NCBI RefSeq assembly: GCF_016808095.1
Contig: NC_068974.1
Location: 1-64,000 of the forward strand
From: Vigna angularis
Taxonomy: Eukaryota; Streptophyta; Magnoliopsida; Fabales; Fabaceae
DNA: 64,000 bases
Direction of reading: 5' to 3'
Each line of letters opens with the position of its first letter. The first letter of the stretch is position 1. The notes below the pieces were generated by a model that was given only the letters and a program-made list of their open reading frames with translations, was not told where the DNA came from and did no database searches. Below, piece by piece: positions 38,721-50,938 of the stretch. The position numbers and the translations under genes are program-made.

Positions 38721-39286
38721 TTATAATAAAATTTAATGATAATATATGTATTAGACTTATAAAGGTAAATATAATTATATGTGAAAAACAATCTACACTA
38801 AAAAAATTTAATCACTAAAGTTTAATTAAATTTTAAATTATGAATAAATTTAGATACTTTCAATGAAATTTTATTAAATTTTTGTGATTTAGTGAGTGTT
38901 AAAAAGTTTTATACCTCGAGTATCTTTAGTTTAATTTGTTTGTTATGACTTATGTATCCTCACATTTATTGCAAAAGACTTTCATGTAGTATTTATTAAA
39001 TATAAAAAGTCATGAAAATAATTTTTAAAGTTATTTAAAATTATAATATTATAAATTAAATAATCATAAAATCATAAATTTATAAAATCATAAATTTATT
39101 ATTTATAAACATTAAATATTATTAAAAATTATAAAGAAATACTTATTTATAGTTTTAAAGTAAAACTATTAAATAAAATTATACTTGTACAATAATTCAC
39201 CGCCCTGCACATCATTTATAATATGAAATTTTTATATTATTATATTCCTAGTATGCTAACTTTATTAGAGAATTTAAATAACTACT
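38505..39286. other. Upstream region of CAF1 copy 3 and end of the tandem array
   Basis: Shares the upstream sequence of the other units, with an (AT)n tract at 38683-38718 and the AT-rich spacer. Homology stops at about 39286, marking the centromere-proximal edge of the repeat array. It must contain the copy 3 promoter, but no element can be assigned confidently. Confidence 0.7.
38683..38718. repeat. AT microsatellite upstream of CAF1 copy 3
   Basis: Intermediate-length AT run in the only copy with an intact coding sequence. Confidence 0.9.
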
Positions 39287-40111
39287 TTCTGAGTTTTAGT
39301 ACTTGTTTTTATCTTGAAAGGCGTATTATAAAACTGCTTGCATTGTTGGTCTCCATGGTAATAGCTATAAGACTATTACCTCTTAGACTAGTGTTTAGAC
39401 ATTTTTAAACCCAAAAAAGAAAGAGGAGGGGATTTAGTTGTGCATGATGTCAATATCATATTATAAAATGAGTGTCAAATTTCTTAAAATGTAGATTTCA
39501 TCTTGCACTTCAAATTTTTTAAAATGTCTTTAATTAATAAGTGATTTAAAAATTTAATTTTTTATTATTGAGAACTTTTATGCATAGTATTGACTCCACC
39601 TCCATTTTTATCCAATCACCAAACATGTATTCCTGTTGTACCTCGGTATTCCTTCACTCTTGTATCCTTACACCTCATTTCATTTTTATAAAGAAACTCC
39701 TACACCTCCTGTACCTTTGAACTACAACTCTTTCATAATATTTTTCCTCTTGAGATTTTACCTCATATTTTTATTTAATTATTTTATTAGTTTCTAATTA
39801 TTTTTTTAGTTTCTAATTATTTTTAAAAATTGAATTCTAAAATATAAGTACTTGAAGTGAATTATAACTGAGATTGTGGTTTAATTTAGTTTTATGATAA
39901 CATCTCAACTTGCGACAGTCACAAGAGAAATAAATATGAAAATAAGAGGGGTTTGACAGACTTGGTAATTAAGTTGGATAGTGAGAAAAAATGAAAATGT
40001 AGAGAAATGACATTGCATACCACACAAAGCTTCCAACTACCGATATGGGTGGAATTTGTTCTTATTTTATTCAATTCCTTGTAGCTAGCAAGACCAAGTG
40101 AAGAAAGTCAA
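39287..40111. other. AT-rich intergenic sequence
   Basis: No coding frame, RNA gene or repeat family is recognised between the end of the CAF1 array and the stop codon of the beta-glucosidase fragment. Confidence 0.5.
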
Positions 40112-40114
40112 TTA

Positions 40115-40315
<201 letters not shown>

Positions 40316-42429
40316 TCAAATCATACACAAAACTTAAGTTTCTTAAGAGTCAACTCAAAATCTCAGTCAGACTACAAGGTCAAGTTTGGTCGATGTGCTG
40401 ATTTCAGAAAAATATAGCATATAAGTATGCTGATATAAAAAAAAAATACAAATTTAAAAAGAATCACTAAAATGTATAAATGATAACAAAAGCACAAACA
40501 CACCATTTTAATCTCACAAAAAACAGATGGAAAATAATCAATATCTCATACTAGAATATCACACTTCATACTTTCAATCTCATAATTAAATCTTATTCAT
40601 CAAGAGAAAGAGGAGTCAGTTAAGAATGGCAATCCCTTCAAACGGATCATCTTCATTTCTACCAATACCTCAGTTCTCTCTTTCATCAGATGAGACGGAG
40701 ATTTATATCCATCAAAATTAGATCAACTTAGTGGGAGTGTATAGGTCTCGTACGTTGCCAAGTAGCACTCAAATTAAGTATCTGTTTTTTTAAACTGGCT
40801 ACTTTTGGTTTGGAATCATTTAAGTACCCAATTGTATTCAATACTGGTACGTACCTATTTGGTGATGAAATTAAATGTACCTTTTTTTTTTTCAAATTCA
40901 ATTTCATTGTTTTTTGAAAAAACTGTATGGGAAAGATCCTGTTTAGGGTTCTTTCTATTCTCAAATATACCATATTGTATGAAAATCGTGGTAATAAAGG
41001 AAAGGGTGAAGGATATACAAGAAAAGTACATACAATTTCAATAAGTACTTTTGTGTGCTAACCTTTTTATCAATCATTAACTTCTCAAAGATATACGAAC
41101 AAGACAAGAATAAAAACTTATATGCAAGAAAAACGAACATGGCATAACAATATGAAGTAAAATGTGGTCATTAGGCATCAATCACGACATAAGATGCGTC
41201 TAGCTATGAGATTTGTCGTTAGTTGGTGAAATAAAAAGGTTTAATTGAAGCAGATGGCTTGTATGTAGAAAGTGGCAAACTCACTTTATAGCCTGAGCAA
41301 CTGATGCAAGATATCCCTTGAAATAGCGAACTCTAAGTTTGTCATCTAGCATCGCATGTAGCGGCGAGTCATCACTATCTTCGTCATCCATACCTGCCAA
41401 AGAGAATTCCGGCCTCAGATAGAAGAGAACGGTTTTATAATGTACTCGTACACATGAATATTTTTATGTATCAAACAATTCTGAATTGCCGCTATATAGT
41501 CAAAGATTCTTTCTTGGCATTTTTTTCATTAGTTGTTTATATATCTGTTTTCTTGCCAAACTTATAGGAAGGATAAGTATAGTTACGTACCGTTCTCTGT
41601 CACAAATATGGGAGTAGCATATTTTTGTGATACGTAATTGAGAACCTTCCGAAGACCCCAGGGAACAACATAAAGCCACTCTGATGCTGCCTGTTACACA
41701 ATAGAAAGAAATATTTTCTTTTGCTAAATACAGGCTAATAGTATTTGATGATAGTTAAGCCCACCAACAATGTGATTGATTGTTCACAAATTTTAGACAC
41801 CTAATTCTTATTAGTTGGAGAAAGAGTGTGAGCCTAATCTTACAACAAGCACATTGAATGAGGGAGAATACACACCTTCTCACCTATGGTCTCGCCACCT
41901 TCCCATTCCACTAATGACAGGAAGCACACGTGTCAAGGAGAATTCATTCTGGAAGATATTTTAGAAAATGAGAAAATTTTCCAATTATTACCAGTCCTTT
42001 TTGTCTCCTGCACCTTGTAGTAGTAGTTTCCTCCAGCGCTTTCTGTCACGTGAGAAATAAACCTTGACGTATAGTGATTTAGACCAATAAAGTCCAATTT
42101 ATTCAAGAGAAGTTTCTTGTCCTCCTCAGAGAACTTGGGAAGTTGGTCTCCAAGTCGTTCACGCATAGACTCAGGATAGTCTCCGAAATACAGTGGATGC
42201 AAGTACCTGGGTTCAAATAATATTTTAGCAAAAGCATGCATCTCATACCAAGACTATTTTCTGTCACGTTTAAGTTGGTCTCCAAGTCGTTCATATCCTA
42301 CTTTCTGTTCTCTTCAGTTTTAATTTTTTTTATTGCTAATATTGTGTGCAAACGATCATCCATAGTATTTTGGGAATGAAGGCGAGATTATATATGTGGG
42401 TACAAGTGGGATAGACAGGGTTACAACAA

Positions 42430-42606
42430 GACAAGAAACGACTTCGGTTCATCAGGAACCGAGGTATAATCCTACCATTTTATGCCTCGGTCCTTAACCG
42501 AGTCATAAAGTCAACCATTTTTTGTCTCGCCTGAATATGTCTCGATTTAGGAACCGTTGTCTATCAGCAAAAATAACTGCTGTCGTTTTCCCTAGCTACA
42601 CTAGTG
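42430..42606 (-). mobile_element. Possible end of a CACTA-type DNA transposon
   Basis: Read on the minus strand this begins CACTAGTGTAGCTAGGGAAA and is followed by subterminal CGGTTCCTGAACCGAGG-like words in both orientations (near 42448-42470 and 42485-42505). That layout resembles CACTA termini. No second end or transposase was found, so this is a tentative call. Confidence 0.35.
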
Positions 42607-42765
42607 TAAACCCTTAACTCTCAACCTTAAACCTTTAATTGTGAACCATAAACCTTGAACCTAAACCCTAAAACTTAAACCCTACACTCTAAACCATAAA
42701 CCATTCATCCTACACCCAACACACTATATCCTAAACTCTAACCCATAAACCCTATAGCAGCAAAA
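42607..42765. repeat. Degenerate interstitial telomere-like tract
   Basis: About 160 bp of AACCCTAAA, AACCATAAA and AACCTTGAA-like words, the same strand polarity as the terminal array but strongly decayed. It lies inside an intron of the beta-glucosidase fragment. Confidence 0.5.
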
Positions 42766-43019
42766 GCTTTCTGTAGAAAACGATCGTATTCCACTATGAA
42801 TGATTGATTACAAGTAAACAGCTGTACACAGGCCAGGAAACTGAAAAAAAAGGAAAAAAATACCACAAACAAAAAAACTCAGTATCCAAAAAATCAATTT
42901 GCTAACTATAATTTTCTCAATTGACTTGCGTCTTCCTTTCATATTCTTGATAACCAAAATTGGACTCTTCGATACTAGTATATAGAACTGGATCAAAAAT
43001 TGAAGATATTCGGTCCATG

Positions 43020-43290
43020 AAAATAGGATAAATAGTTTTAGTCCTCTAAATGCTTTTTTTTTAAAAAGTTCTAGACAGTCAAATGTAGAAAAATATGGTT
43101 TTAGTTCCTAAAAACTAAATTTGAGGGATTAAAATAATTTTTTTAAAACTCTTTAATACTTCAAATTTATTGTTAAGGAACTAAAATCGCTTTCTCTTTT
43201 GAAATTTAAGGGACTAAACTGAAATTTTTTAATTTGAGGGATAAAAATAGAATTCAACCTGTATTTAAGGAACTAAAATGTAATTAAACC
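43020..43290. repeat. Repeat with recurring GGACTAAAA/AATTTGAGGGA words
   Basis: Alternating TTTTAGTCC and GGGACTAAA words and AAATTTAAGGGAC, a composition common in plant dispersed repeats. The family was not identified. It lies within the beta-glucosidase intron. Confidence 0.4.
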
Positions 43291-44510
43291 ACATAATAAT
43301 ATGAAACAAATGCACAAGGAACTACCAGCCAATCTGAAAATCCAGGCGCCTTGCTGCAGCAGATTTATCTTCAATCTTATCAGAATTAGCTTCTGCCCAT
43401 TCACAATCTACCACGATGCCCACTTGTCCCCCTTGTTTTTCCTAGATCATCAAGAACTAAAAAGAATAAAATTTTACCTTCCAAACATTTTTTTAGTGTG
43501 GTCAGAGCATTAAATTATTGATGAACAAAATTCACGGATAATTTGGATATATGGATCGATCAACTGCACTGGTCTCCACCAAAATCCACCTTTTCACTCC
43601 AACACTTTTTTCTATGCTTTCTACTAATACTTTATTAGATCAGATCATATGCAGATAATTTAAATACATAAAATCAAGTTAGAAAAATAGAAAAATAGGC
43701 AAGTAAATGAAAATCAACAAAATACACAGGGGAGGGAGGAGTGAGGAAAGCATCATATTAAAATAAATAGTGCACAAAATAAAAGTAATCCAACTTGTAA
43801 ATACAATTTTCAAGTAATACAATGATATTAAAACTACACAGTGTCCTCAATGTGTCATAAGTATAAGATCAGAAATCAAAACAGTGAACAGATCATGGAC
43901 AAGTGCAATAAAAGTAAGGAAAGGGGGAGAAGGGAAAAAGAAACCTCCCCTGGTCATGGTGGCAGTTGCCAATTTTGGACTTGCAGGGAAATATCTTCCA
44001 CCATTGGATTCAGCAAGGAAGTTTTTAGGAAGAATTGCTTCATCCTCCATATTTGATCAAGCACGGAAATGTCTTCCATAGCTGGATCTAAGAAGAAGTG
44101 ATTGTTGATGAGTGGGTTCAGCAGGTGCCAATTGATCTTCGAACTGTTCTTCAGGCTCGCACCTTTGTCTTCAAATATGGGTGTTTATTGATCAAATTTA
44201 TGTGTACCTCCTGCAACATGGTTAGTGCAATATGGCTCTACAGAAATTACATGCAGGGGTATGACACACAATCCTAGTGTAACAGGCTGAACCTCAGATA
44301 CATCTCAAAACATGAATCAATTTCAAAATTACAAGCAATATCGATAACAAACTCAGATTCATGTTCAGTGCATGGAGAATAAACATTGGGATGTGATATC
44401 AAAAAGTGATTCTCATCATGCACAGAGGGAGAATTAAAAACATGCTCAGCAACAATATGATTATCAGTAACATACCTATCAACAACATAATCATTAAAAG
44501 CATAATTAAA

Positions 44511-45357
44511 TTATGGTATGTTTACCTCCACTTCCTTGAAGATTGGTAGAGTGATGGTAGATGAAAATGGTCTACTTGGCTCATCATTACTGCTTATTCC
44601 TGCCTGGTCCTCAAAATCTTTATCAGGATCTATCTCGTCAATCGCCAGAGTAGGAACATCTGAAGGTGGGAAAGTAGGTTGCTCAGTGGTAAGCTCATAA
44701 CTCTGCTCCCCATCTCCTATGTGGACGACACTATCATCATCAGGAATCTGAACAGTCTGAAATGGTGATTCCTCTAAATCATGAGGTTGTTCCTGATTGA
44801 GCTGAGTAGCCATCTGCCCTATCTGATCATTCAAACTCTGAATGACAACTTGTGTTTCCTGCTGAAACTCCATGATTTCTTGCTTGAACTAAAGATTTTG
44901 CATGGTCATCTGCTCCAATAACTCCTTTAATGTAGGTTTAGAAGTAGAAGGCTGAGGAGTTATTTGAGCAGGAGCATCATAAAATTGCATCTGCTGTTGT
45001 TGTTGTTGTTTTTGTTGCCTGTTGTTGTAAATGTTCGTAGCATAAGCCTGAGGTGCATCAAAGGCAGCAGGGTGCTGCAAAGAAGGACATGCATCTGTAT
45101 AGTGGTCATTGGAAGGACAAATATCACATAGTCGTGCAACAGATGCAGATGGAGATGCAGATCTCTGGTTGGTAGTGAACTGTGTCACCAACTTCGCAAG
45201 AGTCAATCTTGCCTTCCAAGTTGCTTTCAAAATCTGATAAAGACTGGGCAACATCATCATGTACGCTCCTCACCAGAGGATGTGCAATATTGTTCACTTT
45301 ATAGAAATCAGCAAAATAGTTAGAAAGGAGAATCATAAGTATCGGCAGAATAAGCAC
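44511..45357 (-). pseudogene. Athila gag remnant
   Basis: Minus-strand frames similar to the gag C-terminal half of the element at 6404-18026, including the zinc knuckle CDICPSNDHYTDAC near 45115, the Gln-rich run and a MTMQNL / QTVQ linker. It is interrupted by a stop near 44888 and frame changes near 45200-45260. Translation as one protein is not possible. Confidence 0.75.
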
Positions 45358-45571
45358 TATTCACAAAACCAGAATAAGTAGACATGGAAAAATAAAAATA
45401 CTAAAATTACGAAATAAAAAAAACACAACACATTTTTTTTTTAAATTAACAGACAAAACACATACGATACACATACAAAAACAGAACAGAACATCACAAC
45501 ACAAGACAAAACACAACTAACAATACAAATATTAATAGAACAAAAAATCTAAAACTGAACCAACCATTTGA

Positions 45572-45589
45572 TCCCCGGCAACGGCGCCA
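45572..45589 (-). other. Primer-binding site complementary to tRNA-Asp (second element)
   Basis: Same 18-base site as at 16215-16232, again three bases from the LTR edge. Confidence 0.85.
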
Positions 45590-46355
45590 TTTTGTTGAGA
45601 GGGTCGCACCTCACACAAAAGCTGATTGCAAAATTAATGCACTATAGTTACTAGGAAGTGACTCCTAGGTCGTCTCTCAAGGACCAATATTGTGGGTTCA
45701 GTCTCAGATTTAACACGAAGTGGGGGGTGTTTTGTAAGGTTTTGTGCAGAAAATTGAATTCAATTAAAATTGGGAGTTAAAGACAACTAACAAAATTAAA
45801 AGCTGAAAGCAGAAAACCGAACGGTTCTAACCGTAAGTGTTAAAACCGAACGGTGATATAAAAGACCAAACGGTCTAAAGCACTGACCGAACGGTGCACT
45901 ATAAATTGCACAGAAGTAAAAATCGAGCGGTAACAACATTGAGACTGAACGGTCTCCGAAAAAGGAAATGAGCGAACGGTCGCTAAATACCGAGCGTCCT
46001 AACAAGGAACAAGACAAGGCGAACGTCACAGAGCAACGATAATAAAAAGCAGAACAAAGATATGGACGAACGATCTCTAACAGTGACGTTAGAGACCGAA
46101 CGGTTGTGCACCTAGGCCGAACGGTCTCTTAACATGTTAGAGACCGAACGGTACAAAGTGAAAAACCGGACTGTCTAAATGGAGAAGCACAAAACGTTGC
46201 AGAAATGAACCAGAAAACGCGGTGAACAGTAAATTGAACTAGTTGAACCGGAATTGACATGCAGAGCTGGAATGAAGAAAAACAAACTTTTAAACACAAC
46301 TAGAAAACGTAAATCAAACCACAAACAGCAAGTTTTTTGTTTCTTTTTATAATGG

Positions 46356-46447
46356 AAGAATCCGAGTCACGGGGAGCTAATGTCAAAGCCTCTTCAGCAT
46401 CTTGGAGGGCACCAGAGTAGTTGCCCAATTCCAGCCTTACAAATGAC
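46356..46447 (-). pseudogene. Orphan exon of a TPR protein
   Basis: On the minus strand, after an acceptor (CATTCAG) at 46448, an open stretch of ~30 codons reads RLELGNYSGALQDAEEALTLAP, a typical tetratricopeptide helix pair (AL-x2-AEEAL-x-LAP). It ends in a frame with no further TPR. No neighbouring exons were found with confidence, and the Athila LTR abuts it on the left. It is probably a captured or stranded gene fragment; the parent gene is unknown. Confidence 0.55.
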
Positions 46448-46448
46448 C

Positions 46449-47798
46449 TGAATGTCAAATGTCAAAATACATAACAACGTAACAAAGGTAGCAAGCACAT
46501 TAATGAAACCCTGATATAAAGAATGAGTTTAGCAAACCTGCCTTTAAATATGATATGCAGGTCACCAAATGGTTTTAAATCTATAGCATGTATCAATTAA
46601 TTTGAAAACATGGAAAGGAAGAATGAGTAGTGTCTCGTTTTAAAATCAAAAATCTCAAGTAAAATGGAGAATGAAGAATCAGGCAACCCCAAAAAGAACT
46701 GTAACTAAAATGAAATAGAACAAATGCAAATGCAGGGCTCCCAATCCCAAGATGAGAGCTCCGATACCAACTTGAAAGGATTAATATGAAAGAGTTTTTA
46801 TCCAGTTGATTCATTTGAAACAATTTATCTACCTCTACATATAGAGAACTCTAACCCTAGAGTAATAGTTACAGATAGATCTCTATAATTTTCTAACAGT
46901 TTCTAGTAATGCACTTAATATCCTACTGACAACAATTACCATACTGCTCTCATGCATTATGCTTGAAATTTCTTGAACATCTCTGAAATACTCCTAATCT
47001 CTAATACAATTTTTAAGTATTAATTGTTAAATTATTATACTAATATAAGTGGGATAGTGTGTTCAATGGCTAATGAATCATATAAAACACAGCTGTCCTC
47101 AACATTTGTATTAGAAATTATTCTGAAAAAAGTTTTATATTTTAAACACAAGTTCATTATGTAGAAATCATTATAATAACACAAGCTACAAAATGAGATT
47201 ACCTTCACATAGAGCAGCTTAACTTTCCTACCTTTGCAGTGTTTAAAGCAAAATGGTCATGTACATTAATCTCAGCTTAAAGAATATCGATGACCTGATG
47301 TTCTTTCTGCAACATTGAAAGTAGTAATTAACCACTTTGAGATCTCAATGGAAAAAATAGTGGGGAAAGGGAGGAATTTCTTAAACTTGTGGGATATATC
47401 TCTCAACATCCTAATTAAAACTCAAACAATATCAAAGTTTAACAAAACTGCATAAAATTCCTGTCAAGTTGAGATAAACCTAGAATAGAAGTGTTCTTTA
47501 TTTCTATAATTTCAGTTGAGCCAGAGACTTTTCTTTTTTTCTTTTATTTTGGTATTGACAGTGTGAGGTAGGATTGTAACAAGTATTTACAATTTGCTAT
47601 AACACTTTCAAACCTTGTTCTTAACCTTTACTAGCCAGGAATGGTACAAGCTGGAGAACTAATAATAACAGAAAAAATCATATCCGGTTATAACAACATG
47701 ACCTCTTCTATCCAAGAATGATATAATTTGGAGATGTAATAAAAATTAAATCCCCAGAATAACAACACCTCTTAAGCCATGAAATTGACAAGGCTACT
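46449..47798. other. Intergenic sequence without a recognised gene
   Basis: AT-rich. Possible further exons of the TPR gene near 47180-47340 were considered but cannot be supported. No transposon ends were recognised. Confidence 0.45.
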
Positions 47799-49078
47799 TC
47801 AATCAGAAATTCTCTCCCCTGTTGAAAATAGTAGAAATACAAAAGAACTAAAAATGCATAAAAATCCAGGAATGAAAAACACTGTTCTCCAGCTTTCTGG
47901 ACTTGAAAGATCAGAATTAGCAGCCTTAGCAGCTTCAAGAAGCTTCCCAGTTAGGTCAACGCCCACAATGCCAGCCAAAGTACCCGCAGTATTAGAAACA
48001 CCCATCACTATTCCAGCGTATCTCGGAGCAACATCCATGTGGTTCACTGCAAACCCAGCTCTGCCAAGTGCCAAGAAACCAAGAGCCACAGAAGAACAGA
48101 AGACAGCACCACCAGAAGTTCTGAAACTGGGAATCACCACCAAGGCAAGAGAAGCAACCAAGAACCCTACGGTGTTCAAGAATTTCCTGGTTTTGGTGAC
48201 AGATAATATTCTCCTGGTGATCAAGTAGTCGGCAACAACACCGCCAATGTTGGAGAACAGGAACATGTTGAGATAGGGCAACATTTTAGAGGAACCCATG
48301 TCTTGCAGGCTAAGCTTAAGGCCCAATTCAAAGTAGGTCGGGAGCCAGTTCATGAGCACATATAAAGCATAGTGAAAGGTGAAGTTATTGACAACGATCG
48401 CCCAAACAGGGAAGCTGGTTAAAATTTTGACCCAGGGGATTTTGGCTGAAAGTATTTTTTTGTTGTGAGAGTCCATTTTTTTATTGATGGGTAAGACTAA
48501 TTCCCCAACACCAGAAGCAGTGGATTTGGGATCAATGGCGTATTTGAACCAGAGTAAAGACCATGAAGCACCCAATGCCGCCTCCGCAAGGAACACAGAT
48601 TGAGGGCCTCTGAACTTGACCAGAGTAGGAAGAAGAAGCATTCCTAGAGCTGCACCCAGATACATCCCAGAAGTGGTGAGAGAGACGGATCTAGATCTCT
48701 CGTGAGGGGGAACCCACTGTGCTAGAACTGTGTGAATGGAAGGGAAAATAAAACCCTGTGCTACACCAACGAGCAAACGAGCAACGACTAAAAGAATAAC
48801 GCGATTGGGATCGAGAGGAAGAAGTGCACAAGTCAATGACCACAAAAGAAACGAAAGAAGCAGGACCCTCCTCCCCCCGATTCTCTGAGCAGCCCATCCT
48901 CCGGGAACTTGAGAACAGGCGTATCCGTAATAGAAGGTGGACCTTTGCTCGATTGATTCACCCCAGCACCGTCAGCAGCAACGGTGTAAGCGATGGAAAA
49001 CCCTACTCGTTCGATGTAGCAAACTGAGGTGCAGATGAAGGTCAAAATAACAATCAAGTACCGCACAGGGAGCTTCAT
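47799..49078 (-). pseudogene. PHT4;6: PHT4;6-like anion/phosphate transporter with one frameshift
   Basis: Intronless minus-strand gene for a major facilitator superfamily transporter of the plant PHT4 (anion transporter) family. The closest recalled relative is Golgi-located PHT4;6 (probable anion transporter 5). Start chosen at ATG 49078 (MKLPVRYLIVILTF), which matches the family N-terminus. Blocks: CYIERVGFSIAYTVAAD (TM1), ACSQVPGGWAAQRIGGRR, ARLLVGVAQGFIFPSIHTVL, WVPPHERSRSVS, NNFTFHYALYVLMNWLPTYF, LGRAGFAVNHMD, YAGIVMGVSNTAGTLAG. After NQSSKG at about 48940 the frame shifts. Family alignment suggests about ten bases are missing there (Thr-Ile-Leu-Ser region); downstream of it the frame is open to the stop at 47799. 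Everything else looks well conserved, so this is a recent pseudogene or an assembly error. Confidence 0.82.
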
Positions 49079-49600
49079 TGCCAACGGGTGTAGGTCAAAA
49101 TACAATTGATTCAAGATACAAAAAAATGACGAAATCTGAGGGAAGAAGAACCAGAAGAATGATTACCAAGCTCTTGCTTAATCTAATGGCTTTTAAAATA
49201 TGCCATGGACGCCGCAATCCTTTAATGTGTGAAAGTGCAGGCAGATATTTTCTGATTAAGCCAACAAAGTTTCTTGTGCACTTTCACCATTGTTCTCTGC
49301 CTGATCTTCTCTCTCACCCTTACATCTACTTCAATCTTTCGTCTAACACAAGTACTATTATATCTAAAATGACACCATACAAATTTAATTTCCAAATTAT
49401 AAATTTCCATTTTTTGTCCAGCAGCGTTCACTGGTGGACGAGCGTTTGTTCGCTGGTGGACGAGCGTTCGTTCGTCATCTCAGCATCCACTCATCAATTT
49501 TTTTAACGCCGTCCAGCCAACTTAACTGAAAGGACTCAATTGATATCAATTTCCAAAATTAAGGACCATTTTGATACACTTTAGAAAACGGGGATGTCGA
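49079..49600. other. Upstream region of the PHT4;6-like gene
   Basis: Contains the probable promoter of the transporter and, from 49435, the first CGAGCGTTCG words that announce the LTR-derived region. No gene recognised. Confidence 0.4.
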
Positions 49601-50668
49601 AAAGATTAAACCTTATATTTTTATTAAAACGACATAAAAGACGAACGCCCCATTGCTTGGACGAACGCCTCAAAAACACCAAATTATAAACATAATCTAG
49701 AACGGCCGTTAACTATGGACACAGAAAAACATATCAAGACCGAACGTTCAATTGAGAGAAAACATCAAGACCGAACGTTCAACTAACATGACCGAACGCT
49801 ATTTTCTAAAAAGCACTTGGTTGAATTCTATTTCGACGAACGGCAGAAGATCATGCACTACTAGGACGAACGCTCAAACCGAATCACCATACTGGATTCA
49901 ACACTATTGGGCCGACCACTGTGAGATGAAACGGTACTTGGCCGAACGCTCAAAACCGAACGCTAGTCAGCACTAGTACATCAAGACCGAACGCTCGCAC
50001 CTGAGAACAACTATGATCAAACATTATGAAACCTGTTACAATTGGGACGAACGCTCACAGATCAAATCTCAATGAGATCGAACGCTAACAATTATGAACA
50101 GTAAACCTGAGAGGCTGAAAGGTCGAATGATGGAACGCTAGAGGCTGAGAATGGCCGAACGTCAATGATACCAAATGACCAAACGACTGAGGACGAATTC
50201 TTTGAGGCGAGCGGCCGAACTTAAATGTGGTCGAACGTCCTTGAGGCTGAAAGTGTGGATACGTGAGACCCTGCATGGTCGAGCGGTAGTGGCCGAATAG
50301 CCGAACGTCTCTGATTTTGTTCAATAAAGAACGAACGGTTGCATGCAGGTGGATGGAGCCGAACGTCAGAAAGATATGGAGAAGAGAAGCTCATGGTAGG
50401 GGACGAACAGTCTCGATGTTGGACGAACGGCTCGAAGGATAGAGGTCGGTCTCGATGTTGGGTAGAGGGCGAACGGTCACGCTGGGTAGAGGATGAACGG
50501 CTCAGTGGTACAGCTACAGCAAAAGGCCGAACGCTCTTTTTTTTGTTAATTTTTTATTTGTATTTTTTTTATTTATTCTTTATTATTTTATTTTTTTATT
50601 TTATTTTATTTTACACTCATGATGAAAATAAAATACAACAAACCTATTAGTCAATCCCGACGAAATTG
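49601..50668. repeat. CGAACG-rich LTR-derived fragment
   Basis: About 35 CGAACG or CGAGCG words, mainly as GACCGAACG or GGACGAACG, in ~900 bp, followed by a T-rich tract (50525-50620). The density and polarity match the cores of the family A LTRs in TGTAACATCCC orientation, but neither end of an LTR is visible. Confidence 0.55.
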
Positions 50669-50938
50669 TGTAAGGGCGCACGTTTTTAGAATAAAGTGGT
50701 GGGGGCAGGGCAGTCACTCATTGCTTGCATTATAGAAGCGCAATCAGTGCTGGGAAGCACCAGCCGTCCCATTAAAAGAAGTGGGATTTTAGTTTATTTG
50801 GCAAATGCGGAACAACACACGTTCGGGCCCTTGCTCTCATTTTTGGCACCATTCAAAAAGCATTTCACGTAGGAGATAAAAGGGGGCATGGGTTCTGCAC
50901 TTGGAGAATGAAATCCTTGCTGCAAAATCCGTGAGAGA
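50669..50938. mobile_element. Family A LTR fragment, outer (left piece)
   Basis: Starts TGTAAGGGCGCACG, which resembles the reverse-oriented end of family A LTRs, and is interrupted at 50938 by another solo LTR. It continues at 56545. No matching far end was found, so the outer LTR is incomplete. Confidence 0.55.

Larger units (their letters stand above)
43830..46345 (-). mobile_element. Pol-less Athila derivative (gag remnant, PBS and one LTR)
   Basis: Minus orientation. 43838-43930 matches the 3' internal region of the larger element (10195-10275); it then passes within ~250 bp to the gag-protease linker (44190-44500 matches about 13260-13480). Protease core, reverse transcriptase, RNase H and integrase are absent. 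Next come the gag remnant (44511-45357), a tRNA-Asp primer site (45572-45589) and a 5' LTR starting TGTTGAGAGGGTCGCACC at 45593. The LTR core (45810-46180) is full of ACCGAACGGT words, unlike the LTR at 16236. No second LTR is seen. The right edge is placed where an unrelated exon starts. Confidence 0.75.

Noticed and set aside
47180..47340. Possible additional TPR exons
   Set aside because: No frame with TPR signature and consistent splice sites could be found.
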